Below, piece after piece: positions 1 to 5,607 of a stretch of DNA of 5,980 bases. The stretch comes from Pseudomonadota bacterium (GTDB lineage Bacteria > Pseudomonadota > Alphaproteobacteria > Rhizobiales > Pleomorphomonadaceae), in NCBI GenBank assembly GCA_023436885.1, contig JAEZHI010000001.1, forward strand, positions 1 through 5,980, in the 5' to 3' direction. Position numbers and translations under genes: made by a program. The number at the start of each line of letters is the position of its first letter. Positions within the stretch are counted from its first letter, which is position 1. Under the pieces are notes generated by a model. The model saw only the letters and a list, made by a program, of their open reading frames with translations. It ran no database searches and had not been told where the DNA came from.

Positions 1-76
1 CCGATAGCCCTTCCCGGTGGAGAAGCTCTACCGTCACCCGCTCTCTCAAAGAGAGCTGAGAGTAATGTTGTCCCAT
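1..76 (-). CDS. IS30-family-like transposase, N-terminal fragment (partial at window edge)
   Basis: The gene reads leftward from the ATG at 76-74 and is open to the edge, giving 25 codons that begin MGQHYSQLSLRE and end LLHREGLS. This matches the start of IS30-type transposases, where a short lead (x-Y-x-x-L-x-x-x-E-R) precedes the first DNA-binding helix-turn-helix. The catalytic DDE domain lies outside the window, so activity cannot be judged. The only Shine-Dalgarno-like run (AAGGTG, 8 nt before the ATG) sits inside a hairpin. The fragment is identical to the one at the right end. Confidence 0.6.
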   Translation of the reverse strand, partial: MGQHYSQLSLRERVTVELLHREGLS

Positions 77-121
77 CGCAGCAACACCTTAGCAGGTGTT
101 GCACTTCGATCGTGAGTCCAA
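1..121 (-). mobile_element. 5' end of an IS30-family-like insertion sequence, cut by the window edge
   Basis: This is the reverse complement of the right end of the window. It holds the IS outer end (reading cttggactcacg on the minus strand at about 121), a 9-bp stem-loop, and the start of a transposase gene running off position 1. The inner boundary near 121 is inferred: beyond it the sequence becomes the arm of the local palindromic repeat (gaggacctcagg), while the other end of the window diverges from 128 onward. The IS30 assignment rests on the transposase N-terminus and on the general layout of IS30 left ends (short leader, then the start codon). The rest of the element is outside the window. 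Confidence 0.6.
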
Positions 122-365
122 GGAGGACCTCAGGAAGGTAGGGCGAGCCGCCGATATCGCACTCCAAAGCACATGGGAGCCCGATACACCCCTCGTCGCC
201 TTCTCGTCCCGAGGTCCTCTGCCTGCGCAGAGGATGACAGCGTGATAGGGAGGGGAGCCGAGCTGGAAAGCACGCTATCCAACTGTTTCCATTCACATAA
301 TTCTCCTGTCATCCTCTGCGCAGGCAGAGGACCTCAGGCAGAACAAAGCGCGACGCCGATATAGA
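121..365. repeat. Palindromic intergenic repeat, copy A (core of the 'ctgcctgcgcag' type)
   Basis: The region contains a truncated repeat arm next to the IS (gaggacctcagg, 123-134), then a linker with gccgatat, then a complete unit. The complete unit has a 30-bp perfect inverted repeat (211-240 against 306-335) with a 65-nt spacer. Each arm is itself a hairpin: cctctgc / gcagagg with a 4-nt loop. The same framework recurs at 1529-2160 and 5610-5859. There is no coding sequence here. The function is unknown; it could act as a bidirectional terminator, an mRNA-stabilising hairpin, or a mobile palindromic element of the REP/RPE kind. Confidence 0.75.
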
Positions 366-655
366 GCACCACACGAAGGGACTGGTACGATCTCTTTTCT
401 AGGCTGGCCGTGCCAGCCCCTTCAAAACCAACCGAAACCAGCCCGAGCCGTGTCAAATGACGGGCCATCGGAGATGCGTGCATGCTCTAGTTTTTTGTTG
501 TCGCATTGTTTTTTGCGGAAAACCGGTTCCCACTTTTCCGCACAATGCTCTAGCGCCGCCGCTGCAACAAATAGCAACATTTTCGAACAGGCCGGACATT
601 TCGCCGAAAAGCGCCGCCGCCATGGTTTCCATGTTCAGGCCACATGGAGATTGCC
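366..655. other. Gene-free stretch upstream of the LTxxQ gene
   Basis: I see no convincing gene here. It holds a small perfect hairpin (ggctggc / gccagcc, 402-418, loop cgt) without a following T tract, and the Rhizobiales-type palindrome at 503-548. The promoter of the gene at 656 must lie here if it has its own, but no -35/-10 pair stands out. Confidence 0.5.
503..548. repeat. Rhizobiales-type intergenic palindrome
   Basis: This is a nested palindrome. The outer arms gcattgt / acaatgc (503-509, 542-548) and inner arms tgcggaaaa / ttttccgca (514-522, 534-542) surround ccggttcccac. The short motif atgctctag flanks it on both sides (482-490 and 545-553). From memory, the aaaaccggttcccactttt core is a very common intergenic repeat of Rhizobiales genomes. 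It is the main sequence-level clue to taxonomy and differs from the other repeat family in this window. Confidence 0.7.
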
Positions 656-1180
656 ATGAAACATCTGCGTCTCGTCTCGGTGTCCGCCGCGGTTCTTCTC
701 GCGGCCCTGTCGCTCAACGCCCGCGCCGAAGAGCCCTCTCGCGAGCCGCCGGCGACCGCTGTCGATGGCGGCGGCTGGTCCGACGAAGCCGGCTTCGACC
801 CCTATTCCCTGCAGGATCGCCTCGACTTCGTGCGCCACCACTACACCGGCACGCTCGTCCGGTACCGTCTCGCCAGCGCCCTGTCGGCGCAGGAAACCGC
901 CATCGGCATCCGCCCCGATCAGCAGGCGGCCTGGCGGGCCTATACCAACGCCGTCCTGGCGCTCATCCCCAAGCGCGACGTCGTGCTGTCGCTGATCGGC
1001 GCACCGGACGAGAAGGCGGAGGGACCCAAGGCCTTCGGACGCGCCGAGGCCCTGGCCGACGCCCTCAAGGATTACGCGGCCAAGGCCGACACGCTGAAGT
1101 CGGCGATCACCGCCCTGCGCGCCGCCCTCACCCCCGAACAGCTCGAAGCCGCGCGGATCCCCCGCTTCGCCCACAGCTGA
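656..1180 (+). CDS. Spy/CpxP-like (LTxxQ motif) periplasmic protein
   Basis: A 174-residue exported protein of unknown precise role. Residues 1-24 form a Sec signal peptide (MKH start, hydrophobic stretch to about 20, cleavage after ARA). The mature part is alpha-helical and charged, with LTPEQ at 158-162 and a second related motif IRPDQ at 85-89. Paired motifs of this kind define the Spy/CpxP/ZraP/CnrX superfamily, periplasmic helical proteins that act as chaperones or metal-stress sensors. I chose the ATG at 656 because GGAGA (646-650) sits 5 nt ahead of it and the signal peptide then begins with MKH; an in-frame ATG at 644 would add MEIA. The next gene starts 50 nt downstream on the same strand, so the two are probably cotranscribed. 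A link to the nickel locus is possible by family (CnrX binds Ni/Co) but is not shown: the gene is about 1 kb from cbiO and points toward it, with a terminator between. Confidence 0.65.
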   Translation: MKHLRLVSVSAAVLLAALSLNARAEEPSREPPATAVDGGGWSDEAGFDPYSLQDRLDFVRHHYTGTLVRYRLASALSAQETAIGIRPDQQAAWRAYTNAVLALIPKRDVVLSLIGAPDEKAEGPKAFGRAEALADALKDYAAKADTLKSAITALRAALTPEQLEAARIPRFAHS

Positions 1181-1230
1181 ACCTTGCCTTCCTCACCTCA
1201 CGTTCCCCCGCACGCACCCAAGGACTTCCA

Positions 1231-1473
1231 ATGCGCCTCATCCTCACCATCGCTCTCGTTCTCGCAGCCGGCACCGCCTCGGCCCAGCAGATCAGCCGCC
1301 AGCAGCTCGCCGGCCTCCGAGCCGCCTGCGAGGCGGACCTCAAGACCTACTGCGCCGGCATCCAACCCGGCGGCGGCCGCATCGCCCAGTGCCTCCGCAC
1401 CAACGCCGCCAGCCTCTCCCAGCCCTGCAAGGACCAACTCCTCGCCCTCCAGGCCGCCCGCCAGTCGAAGTGA
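1231..1473 (+). CDS. Small secreted cysteine-rich repeat protein
   Basis: An 80-residue protein. Residues 1-18 form a signal peptide (MRLILTIALVLAAG, cleavage after ASA). The mature part carries four cysteines at 33, 41, 54 and 66 in a C-x7-C-x12-C-x11-C pattern, with the surrounding YCAGIQPGGGRIAQCL typical of the Cys-rich repeat domain (the cysteine-rich GLG1/FGFR-type repeat, Pfam PF00839 as I recall). The cysteines probably form two disulfides in the periplasm. Bacterial members are widespread in alphaproteobacteria and have no assigned biochemical role that I know of. The start is supported by AAGGA (1220-1224) 6 nt upstream of the ATG. It is the last gene of a two-gene unit, followed within 25 nt by a strong terminator hairpin. 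Confidence 0.75.
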   Translation: MRLILTIALVLAAGTASAQQISRQQLAGLRAACEADLKTYCAGIQPGGGRIAQCLRTNAASLSQPCKDQLLALQAARQSK

Positions 1474-1495
1474 CGAGCCCGGAACACCACCGAAA

Positions 1496-1528
1496 GGCGC
1501 GACTGCCAAGGTCGCGCCCTCTTCGTTT
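1496..1528 (+). terminator. Rho-independent terminator of the two-gene unit
   Basis: A perfect 8-bp GC-rich stem, ggcgcgac (1496-1503) and gtcgcgcc (1511-1518), with a 7-nt loop, followed by ctcttcgttt. It begins 22 nt after the stop codon of the cysteine-rich protein. Confidence 0.8.
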
Positions 1529-1616
1529 GGGGCTCGAAGGAGCCCGATACAACCCGCGCCAGAGCGCTTTCGCAAGGAATGCAGTTTGATATGAACGGGA
1601 GCAAGAATGGGAAGCA

Positions 1617-1766
1617 CCGCGCTATCCAGCTGTTATCGCTTATATAATGCTGTCTTCCTTGCGAACGCGAGGACCTCAGGCAGAATAAAACTCCCCGCCG
1701 ATATAGGTCTCCAGGTACCCGAGGGAGCCTGATACGTCCCTCGGCAACTTCTCGTCCCGAGGTCCT
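1617..1766. repeat. 150-bp direct repeat, first copy (partner 1844-1993)
   Basis: It is identical to 1844-1993 at an offset of 227 bp except for one base (c at 1696, g at 1923). Near identity over 150 bp in noncoding DNA points to recent duplication or ongoing homogenisation of the array. Confidence 0.9.
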
Positions 1767-1904
1767 CGCGTTCGCAAGGAAGACAGTTTGATAGGAACGG
1801 GAGCCTGAATGGGAAGCGCCGCGCTATTCACCTGTCCGGCGCGCCGCGCTATCCAGCTGTTATCGCTTATATAATGCTGTCTTCCTTGCGAACGCGAGGA
1901 CCTC
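1759..1904. repeat. Palindromic repeat copy C (core of the 'cgcgttcgcaag' type)
   Basis: Arms 1759-1786 and 1877-1904 are 28-bp perfect reverse complements. The hairpin core (ctcgcgttcgcaag) differs from the ctgcctgcgcag core of copies A and E, while the outer frame gaggtcct...gacag is the same. Confidence 0.85.
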
Positions 1905-1993
1905 AGGCAGAATAAAACTCCCGGCCGATATAGGTCTCCAGGTACCCGAGGGAGCCTGATACGTCCCTCGGCAACTTCTCGTCCCGAGGTCCT
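1844..1993. repeat. 150-bp direct repeat, second copy (partner 1617-1766)
   Basis: One mismatch to 1617-1766. After 1993 the two copies diverge exactly at the arm-1 hairpin core: ctcgcgttcg in the first, ggcctgcgcc in the second. Confidence 0.9.
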
Positions 1994-2127
1994 GGCCTGC
2001 GCCAGGATGACAGCTTGATGGGAGCGGGAGCCAGAGCGGAACACGCTGCGCTATCCAGCCATCACACAGCTCTATCCAGCTGCTATCATTTATATAAATC
2101 TGTCTTCCTTGCGAAAGCGAGGACCTC
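1986..2127. repeat. Palindromic repeat copy D with mismatched cores
   Basis: Arm 1 (1986-2013) has the core cctggcctgcgccagg, while arm 2 (2100-2127) has ccttgcgaaagcgagg. Each still forms its own small hairpin, but the two arms no longer complement each other in the core, unlike copies A, C and E. Arm 2 is next to the 3' end of cbiO and could serve as a 3'-end hairpin of the cbiMQO transcript. Confidence 0.7.
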
Positions 2128-2174
2128 AGGACGAGTAAAGCGGGCCGCCGATATCGCGCTCCCTCCCCATCCCC

Positions 2175-2987
2175 TCACCCCCGATGGATATGCCCATGCA
2201 CCCCGTGGCTGTGGTCATGCCCGTGCCCATCCCCGTGGCTATGATGATGCTCGAACACCAGATGCGTCTGCCTGAGCAATCCGATGTCGTGCAGGATGTC
2301 CAGCGTTCGCCCATCCGCCGCCACCTTGCCCTCCTTGAGCACGATGGTCCGCTCGGTCACATCCTCGATGATGTCGAGATCGTGGGTGGCGATCACCACC
2401 GTCCGCCCGTCCCCGAGGCCATGCGCCAGGAACTCCACCAGTTCCGCCCGGCTCTTGGGGTCGAGCGCCGCCGTTGGCTCGTCGAGCAGCAGCACGTCGG
2501 GTTCGGTGATGATCACCGAGGCGATGGCGACGCGCTTCTTTTCGCCCCCCGATAAACGATGCGGCGGCCGATCGCGGAGATGGGCAATGTTGAAGCGCTG
2601 AAGCGTCGCCTCGATGGCCGCCTTCACCTTGGCCTTGTCCCAGCCGAGCTGCAGCGGCCCGAAGGCAAGTTCATCCAGCACCGTCGGGTTGAACAGCTGC
2701 ACGTCGGGGTTCTGAAACACCAGCCCGACGCGGCGGCGGAAGGCAAAGTTGGCCGCCTCGTCCTCGAAGGCCCGCTCGCTGAGCGGCGCACCGAGCGCCG
2801 TCGCCACGCCTTCGCCGGCAAAACACAGCGCGTCCATCATCCGGAGCAGCGTCGACTTGCCCGAGCCGTTGGCGCCAAGCAGCGCCACCCGCTCGCCGAG
2901 ATTGATCGAAAAGCTCACCCCATCCAGCGCGCGATGCGCCCGGTAGGCATAGGCGACGTCCTGAAAGTCGAAGGCGGTTCCGCTCAC
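2175..2987 (-). CDS. cbiO: ECF Ni/Co transporter ATP-binding subunit CbiO (NikO)
   Basis: The cytoplasmic ATPase that powers metal import through CbiQ and CbiM. It has 270 residues, normal for CbiO plus a short tail. Visible motifs are Walker A GANGSGKST (38-46), Q-loop FQNPD (91-95), ABC signature LSGGEKKR (145-152), Walker B VLLLDEP (165-171), D-loop ALDP (174-177) and switch histidine in ATHD (200-203). Residues 247-270 form a tail with 11 histidines, probably metal-binding or disordered. The start is taken as GTG at 2987: it overlaps the cbiQ stop as GTGA, which implies translational coupling, and a GGGGGA Shine-Dalgarno lies about 6 nt ahead. The reading frame stays open up to 3542 but that part is the shadow of cbiQ. 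It is the last gene of the cbiMQO operon; with nikR adjacent the likely substrate is nickel. The TGA stop is followed by palindromic repeat copy D. Confidence 0.95.
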   Translation of the reverse strand: MSGTAFDFQDVAYAYRAHRALDGVSFSINLGERVALLGANGSGKSTLLRMMDALCFAGEGVATALGAPLSERAFEDEAANFAFRRRVGLVFQNPDVQLFNPTVLDELAFGPLQLGWDKAKVKAAIEATLQRFNIAHLRDRPPHRLSGGEKKRVAIASVIITEPDVLLLDEPTAALDPKSRAELVEFLAHGLGDGRTVVIATHDLDIIEDVTERTIVLKEGKVAADGRTLDILHDIGLLRQTHLVFEHHHSHGDGHGHDHSHGVHGHIHRG

Positions 2988-3841
2988 AGGCGTCCCCCGA
3001 TGATGATGGCGGCGACAGCGATTGCCGCCAGAAGGAATACCCAATCGGCCGGCTTGGTACGGAAATCGTCGAGCAGCCGCACCTCGCCGCGATAGCCGCG
3101 CGCCACCATGGCGGCGTGCACGTCGGAGCCGAGCGCCAGCGTCTTGGTGAGCAGCATGCCGATCATCGTCATCATCAGCCGTCGCCGCGCCGGCCCGTCG
3201 AGCGGCCCGATCAGCCGGCTCTGCCGCGCCTCGGCCATCTGCAACGCCGACTGCATCAGCACGAAAATGTAGCGATAGGTCATGCCCAGCACGGCGACCA
3301 CGGCGGTCGGCACGCCGAGGCTGCTGAGCGCCTTCAGCACGTGCGGCCAGGGCGTCGTCAGCACCAGGAGAAGCGACAGTGTCGCCGCCGTCTCGGCCCG
3401 CCCGATCACGAAGGCGGCGCTCCGCATACCCTGCAGGGTGATCGGCCAGCCCAGAAGCGGCAGATGCGCCACCGCCTCGCCCGGCACGATGAAGATCGCC
3501 GGCAGCACGATGACGCCGGAGAAGACGAACACGCCGAGCCACACTTGGCGGAACAATCTAGCGATGCGGATCTTCGAGGCCACCGCCAGCCCGGTCGCCA
3601 GCGCGAACATCATGACCAGCACCGTCAACCGCCCGGTCGACACCGCCGCGATGATCAGCGAGAGCAGCGCCACCACCTTGATGCGAGGATCGAAGCCTTG
3701 CAGGAAGCCCGGTAGCGCTGAGGTCTTTTCCGCCTCGAGCGAATGGTTCTCCGCCCCGATCAGCCCGAACACCAGGGTCTCGACCAGCCCACGCCGCTTC
3801 TTGCCGCCACAGGTGCAAACGCCGTAGGCCGGTTCGTCCAT
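2984..3841 (-). CDS. cbiQ: ECF Ni/Co transporter transmembrane coupling subunit CbiQ (NikQ)
   Basis: The EcfT-type membrane protein that joins the ATPase to the substrate subunit. It has 285 residues. Hydrophobic segments are seen at about 55-70, 72-90, 99-120, 150-163, 178-196 and 266-283. The two conserved coupling motifs that engage the ATPase are ARQ (205-207, in AEARQSR) and ARG (247-249, in VARGYRG), in the expected C-terminal cytoplasmic region. The DPRIK at 51-55 marks the usual start of the family's homologous region. The roughly 35 residues before it are extra and include CTCGGKKRR (9-17), a CxC motif that could hold a metal ion. It starts 12 nt after the cbiM stop (GGCCGGAT upstream is only a weak ribosome site) and its stop overlaps the cbiO start. 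Confidence 0.92.
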   Translation of the reverse strand: MDEPAYGVCTCGGKKRRGLVETLVFGLIGAENHSLEAEKTSALPGFLQGFDPRIKVVALLSLIIAAVSTGRLTVLVMMFALATGLAVASKIRIARLFRQVWLGVFVFSGVIVLPAIFIVPGEAVAHLPLLGWPITLQGMRSAAFVIGRAETAATLSLLLVLTTPWPHVLKALSSLGVPTAVVAVLGMTYRYIFVLMQSALQMAEARQSRLIGPLDGPARRRLMMTMIGMLLTKTLALGSDVHAAMVARGYRGEVRLLDDFRTKPADWVFLLAAIAVAAIIIGGRL

Positions 3842-3853
3842 GCTTATCCGGCC

Positions 3854-4909
3854 TCAGACAGTGGGGCTGCGGCGGTCGCGCAGAGTGCCGATGCCAGCGA
3901 ACACCAAGAGAACCAGCCCGCTGCCCATCACCGCCGACAGGATGTAGCCGAGGTGCTCGTTCTGCATGAAGCTCGGCGCATAGTCGGGAATAGGTGCCGA
4001 CCAGACGCTCGACAGCTTCTCGAGCCCGGCGGGAATGCCCTCCGGCGGCGCCACGTTGCCGGAAGCGGCGGCGATCTCCTGCCGCACGGCCGGATCGGCG
4101 AAATCCTCGGCGCCCCATTCGCCCCAGGCGGTGCCGGCGGCGACAAGCCCGAGCGGGCTCAGCAGCATGAACAGGCCAAGGCCGAACCACAGCGCCCGCG
4201 TCTGCTTCCAGCGCCCCGCCGTCACCGGCTTGCTGGCGGTCAGGTCGAGCAGCTCAGGCTCGGTGCGTTGCAGCACGGCGACGAGGCCGGCGGCGGCCAC
4301 CGCTTCGGCAAGCCCGGCAATGGCAAGGTGGCCGGCCATCATCGCGGGCACGGCAATCGACAACGGATAAGGCGCATAGAGCGGCGCGCCCAGGGCGTCG
4401 TGGAACAGCATCGGCTGGATGCCGAATTCGATGGCCGCCACCAAGGCCGCCGCGTTGATGCCGACATAGCCGGCGACACCCGCCGCCACCACCCGGCGCA
4501 CCGAGGTCAGCTCGGCCCGGCCGGCGATCAGCCGGTAGACGAAATAGGCGACGAACGGGCCGACGATGGCCATGTTCAGGCAGTTGGCGCCGATGGCGGT
4601 AACGCCGCCGTCACCGAAGAACACCGCCTGGATCAACAGCGCAATGGATATCGACAGCACCGCCGCCCATGGCCCCAGCACGATGGCCGCGATCCCCAGC
4701 CCCACGGCGTGTCCCGTCGTTCCGCCCGGCAGCGGCAGGTTGAACATCATGACGACGAAGGAGAAGGCCGAGACCACCGCCATCAGCGGCACCAGCTTGG
4801 TGTGCAGCCGGCTCTTCACCTTGCGCGAGGCGACATACCAGAAGGGCGCCGCCATGGCGAAAGTCACCGCGCAAGTGCTCGGGGAGAGGTAGCCGTCGGG
4901 GATATGCAT
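3854..4909 (-). CDS. cbiM: ECF Ni/Co transporter substrate-specific subunit CbiM with fused PDGLE/CbiN-like domain (NikMN)
   Basis: The membrane subunit that captures the metal ion. It has 351 residues. The start is fixed by MHIPDGY: in the family the N-terminal amine, His2 and a later His bind the metal, so nothing can precede Met1. His67 in PGGTTGHAVG matches the third ligand known from NikM. Hydrophobic segments span about 40-58, 70-97, 108-127, 138-160 and 183-212 (CbiM part, to about 215). A second part (about 235-345) has a membrane segment at 240-258, a periplasm-facing loop with PPEGIPAGLEKLS (288-300), resembling the PDGLE motif, and a last membrane segment at 322-341. This supplies the CbiN/NikN function in the same chain, consistent with no separate cbiN in the operon. 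It is the first gene of the operon, divergent from nikR with the NikR box between. Specificity for nickel over cobalt is inferred from nikR. Confidence 0.93.
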   Translation of the reverse strand: MHIPDGYLSPSTCAVTFAMAAPFWYVASRKVKSRLHTKLVPLMAVVSAFSFVVMMFNLPLPGGTTGHAVGLGIAAIVLGPWAAVLSISIALLIQAVFFGDGGVTAIGANCLNMAIVGPFVAYFVYRLIAGRAELTSVRRVVAAGVAGYVGINAAALVAAIEFGIQPMLFHDALGAPLYAPYPLSIAVPAMMAGHLAIAGLAEAVAAAGLVAVLQRTEPELLDLTASKPVTAGRWKQTRALWFGLGLFMLLSPLGLVAAGTAWGEWGAEDFADPAVRQEIAAASGNVAPPEGIPAGLEKLSSVWSAPIPDYAPSFMQNEHLGYILSAVMGSGLVLLVFAGIGTLRDRRSPTV

Positions 4910-4945
4910 GGTGCCGTCTTCTCGTCGGAAAGCCTTGAGAGCCTG

Positions 4946-4974
4946 ACGCTAGGATCGCTGACTTCCCTCGTCAA
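4946..4974 (-). promoter_or_regulatory. Candidate promoter of cbiMQO
   Basis: On the minus strand TTGACG (4974-4969) is followed after 17 nt by TAGCGT (4951-4946). The -35 element is good and the -10 is weak (3 of 6). It lies 37-65 nt upstream of the cbiM ATG and 7 nt from the edge of the NikR palindrome, so a bound repressor would abut RNA polymerase. It is predicted by eye only. Confidence 0.4.
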
Positions 4975-4980
4975 CAAAAA

Positions 4981-5007
4981 GTATGAGCTTCTAGTAAAAC
5001 TTCATAC
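4981..5007. promoter_or_regulatory. NikR operator (GTATGA-N15-TCATAC)
   Basis: A perfect 6-bp inverted repeat, GTATGA (4981-4986) and TCATAC (5002-5007), in the 185-nt divergent region between cbiM and nikR. The half-sites are the same as in the E. coli NikR operator, which has a 16-nt spacer; here it is 15. Its place 72 nt upstream of cbiM and 87 nt upstream of nikR allows control of the transporter and perhaps autoregulation. No cobalamin-riboswitch-like leader is seen, which agrees with nickel-protein control. Confidence 0.85.
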
Positions 5008-5094
5008 GCCGGTCGCGAGGCAATCATTCGCCTCGCCGGCTCCCCATGCTATCGTGCCGCCAACCCATCACGCTTGCCGAGAAAAGCCCGCCCC

Positions 5095-5586
5095 ATGGAA
5101 CGCATCACCATCACCATCGAAGAGGATCTTCTGAGCGAGATCGACAAGCTCAGCCAGGAGCGCGGCTACAAGAGCCGGTCGGAGGTGTTCCGCGACATGG
5201 CGCGCGAGGCGCTGGCGCGAGAAAAGCTGGAAAACAGCCAGACGCCCGACAGCGACCAGCTCTGCCACGGCGCGCTCACCTACGTCTACGACCACGGCGT
5301 CCGCGACCTGCCCAACCGCCTCACCGACAACCACCACGCCCACAACGCCATATCCATCTCGACCATGCACGTGCACGTCAGCGCCGACGACTGCCTTGAG
5401 GTCTCCATCCTCGCCGGCACGGCCGCCGAACTCCGCCGCTTCGCCGACAGCGTCATCAGCCAGCGCGGCGTCCGCCACGGTAGCTTGCATGTGATTCCGG
5501 CAACGGGCGGTCAGGGCCACAGCCACGGCCATAGCCACGCCCATCACCACCACGATCACCCGCATGATCATGAGCACGAGCACTAA
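5095..5586 (+). CDS. nikR: Nickel-responsive transcriptional repressor NikR with His-rich C-terminal tail
   Basis: NikR binds Ni2+ as a tetramer and then represses nickel uptake genes. The 163-residue protein begins MERITITIEEDLLSEID, the ribbon-helix-helix DNA-binding strand and helix; residues 24-40 (GYKSRSEVFRDMAREAL) form the second helix. The C-terminal ACT-like metal-binding domain (about 55-136) has His81, His92, His94 and Cys100 in the spacing of the E. coli ligands (His76, His87, His89, Cys95). Residues 142-163 are an added tail with 13 histidines among 22 residues, making the protein longer than the usual 130-150 residues. The ATG at 5095 was preferred over an in-frame TTG at 5074 because family members start just before the RITI strand; a GAGAA run (5080-5084) is 10 nt ahead. 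It is divergent from cbiMQO and separated from it by the operator. Confidence 0.95.
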   Translation: MERITITIEEDLLSEIDKLSQERGYKSRSEVFRDMAREALAREKLENSQTPDSDQLCHGALTYVYDHGVRDLPNRLTDNHHAHNAISISTMHVHVSADDCLEVSILAGTAAELRRFADSVISQRGVRHGSLHVIPATGGQGHSHGHSHAHHHHDHPHDHEHEH

Positions 5587-5607
5587 GCGGTCAGCCGCCT
5601 GAACCAT

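Larger units (their letters stand above)
1..127. repeat. 127-bp perfect inverted terminal repeat, left copy
   Basis: Positions 1-127 are the exact reverse complement of 5854-5980. The first mismatch is at 128 (c here, t in the reverse complement of the right end). The repeat contains the IS 5' end plus about 6 bp of the neighbouring palindromic repeat arm. Exactly 127 bp is the largest k-mer commonly used by short-read assemblers, so the length may mark a contig break at a multicopy IS and not a biological boundary. Confidence 0.9.
1529..2160. repeat. Tandem array of palindromic repeat units (copies B, C, D)
   Basis: This stretch lies between the terminator and the 3' end of cbiO and has no convincing gene. 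It is built from a unit of about 227 bp whose parts, in order, are: an arm-2 hairpin (ending gaggacctcagg), a linker (cagaataaaactccc...gccgatataggtctcc), a third hairpin (ccgaggga / tccctcgg, 1719-1726 and 1737-1744), cttctcgtccc, an arm-1 hairpin, and an AT-rich spacer ending ttatataa. Copy B has a degenerate arm 1 (about 1564-1584) and an intact arm 2 (1650-1677). Copies C and D are listed separately. The same parts appear at 121-365 and 5610-5859. Confidence 0.8.

Noticed and set aside
402..428. Hairpin ggctggc/gccagcc as an intrinsic terminator
   Set aside because: No T tract follows on either strand and no gene ends just upstream.
635..1174. Minus-strand open frame opposite the LTxxQ gene
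   Set aside because: No recognisable features; the opposite strand has a signal peptide, family motifs and a ribosome site.
457..1230. Long open frame on the plus strand ending with the cysteine-rich protein (338 codons)
   Set aside because: The upstream part is an Arg/Pro-rich shadow of the LTxxQ gene in another frame; only the last 80 codons, with a signal peptide and ribosome site, look like a real protein.
1529..2160. CRISPR array
   Set aside because: Repeat units are about 227 bp with conserved, not variable, sequence between hairpins and no cas genes are present.
2988..3542. N-terminal extension of the cbiO frame to 455 codons
   Set aside because: It overlaps cbiQ fully, is Arg-rich and without domain features; CbiO homology begins at the GTG that overlaps the cbiQ stop.
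5074..5094. TTG start giving NikR seven extra residues
   Set aside because: NikR proteins start immediately before the DNA-contacting strand; the added MPRKARP has no family support, although it cannot be fully excluded.
4910..5094. Cobalamin riboswitch upstream of cbiM
   Set aside because: The leader is short and no B12-box-like element is visible; the perfect NikR palindrome explains control instead.
3743..5134. 463-codon plus-strand open frame opposite cbiM
   Set aside because: Low-complexity His/Gln/Arg-rich translation typical of the antisense of a GC-rich membrane protein gene; it also runs through the NikR operator.
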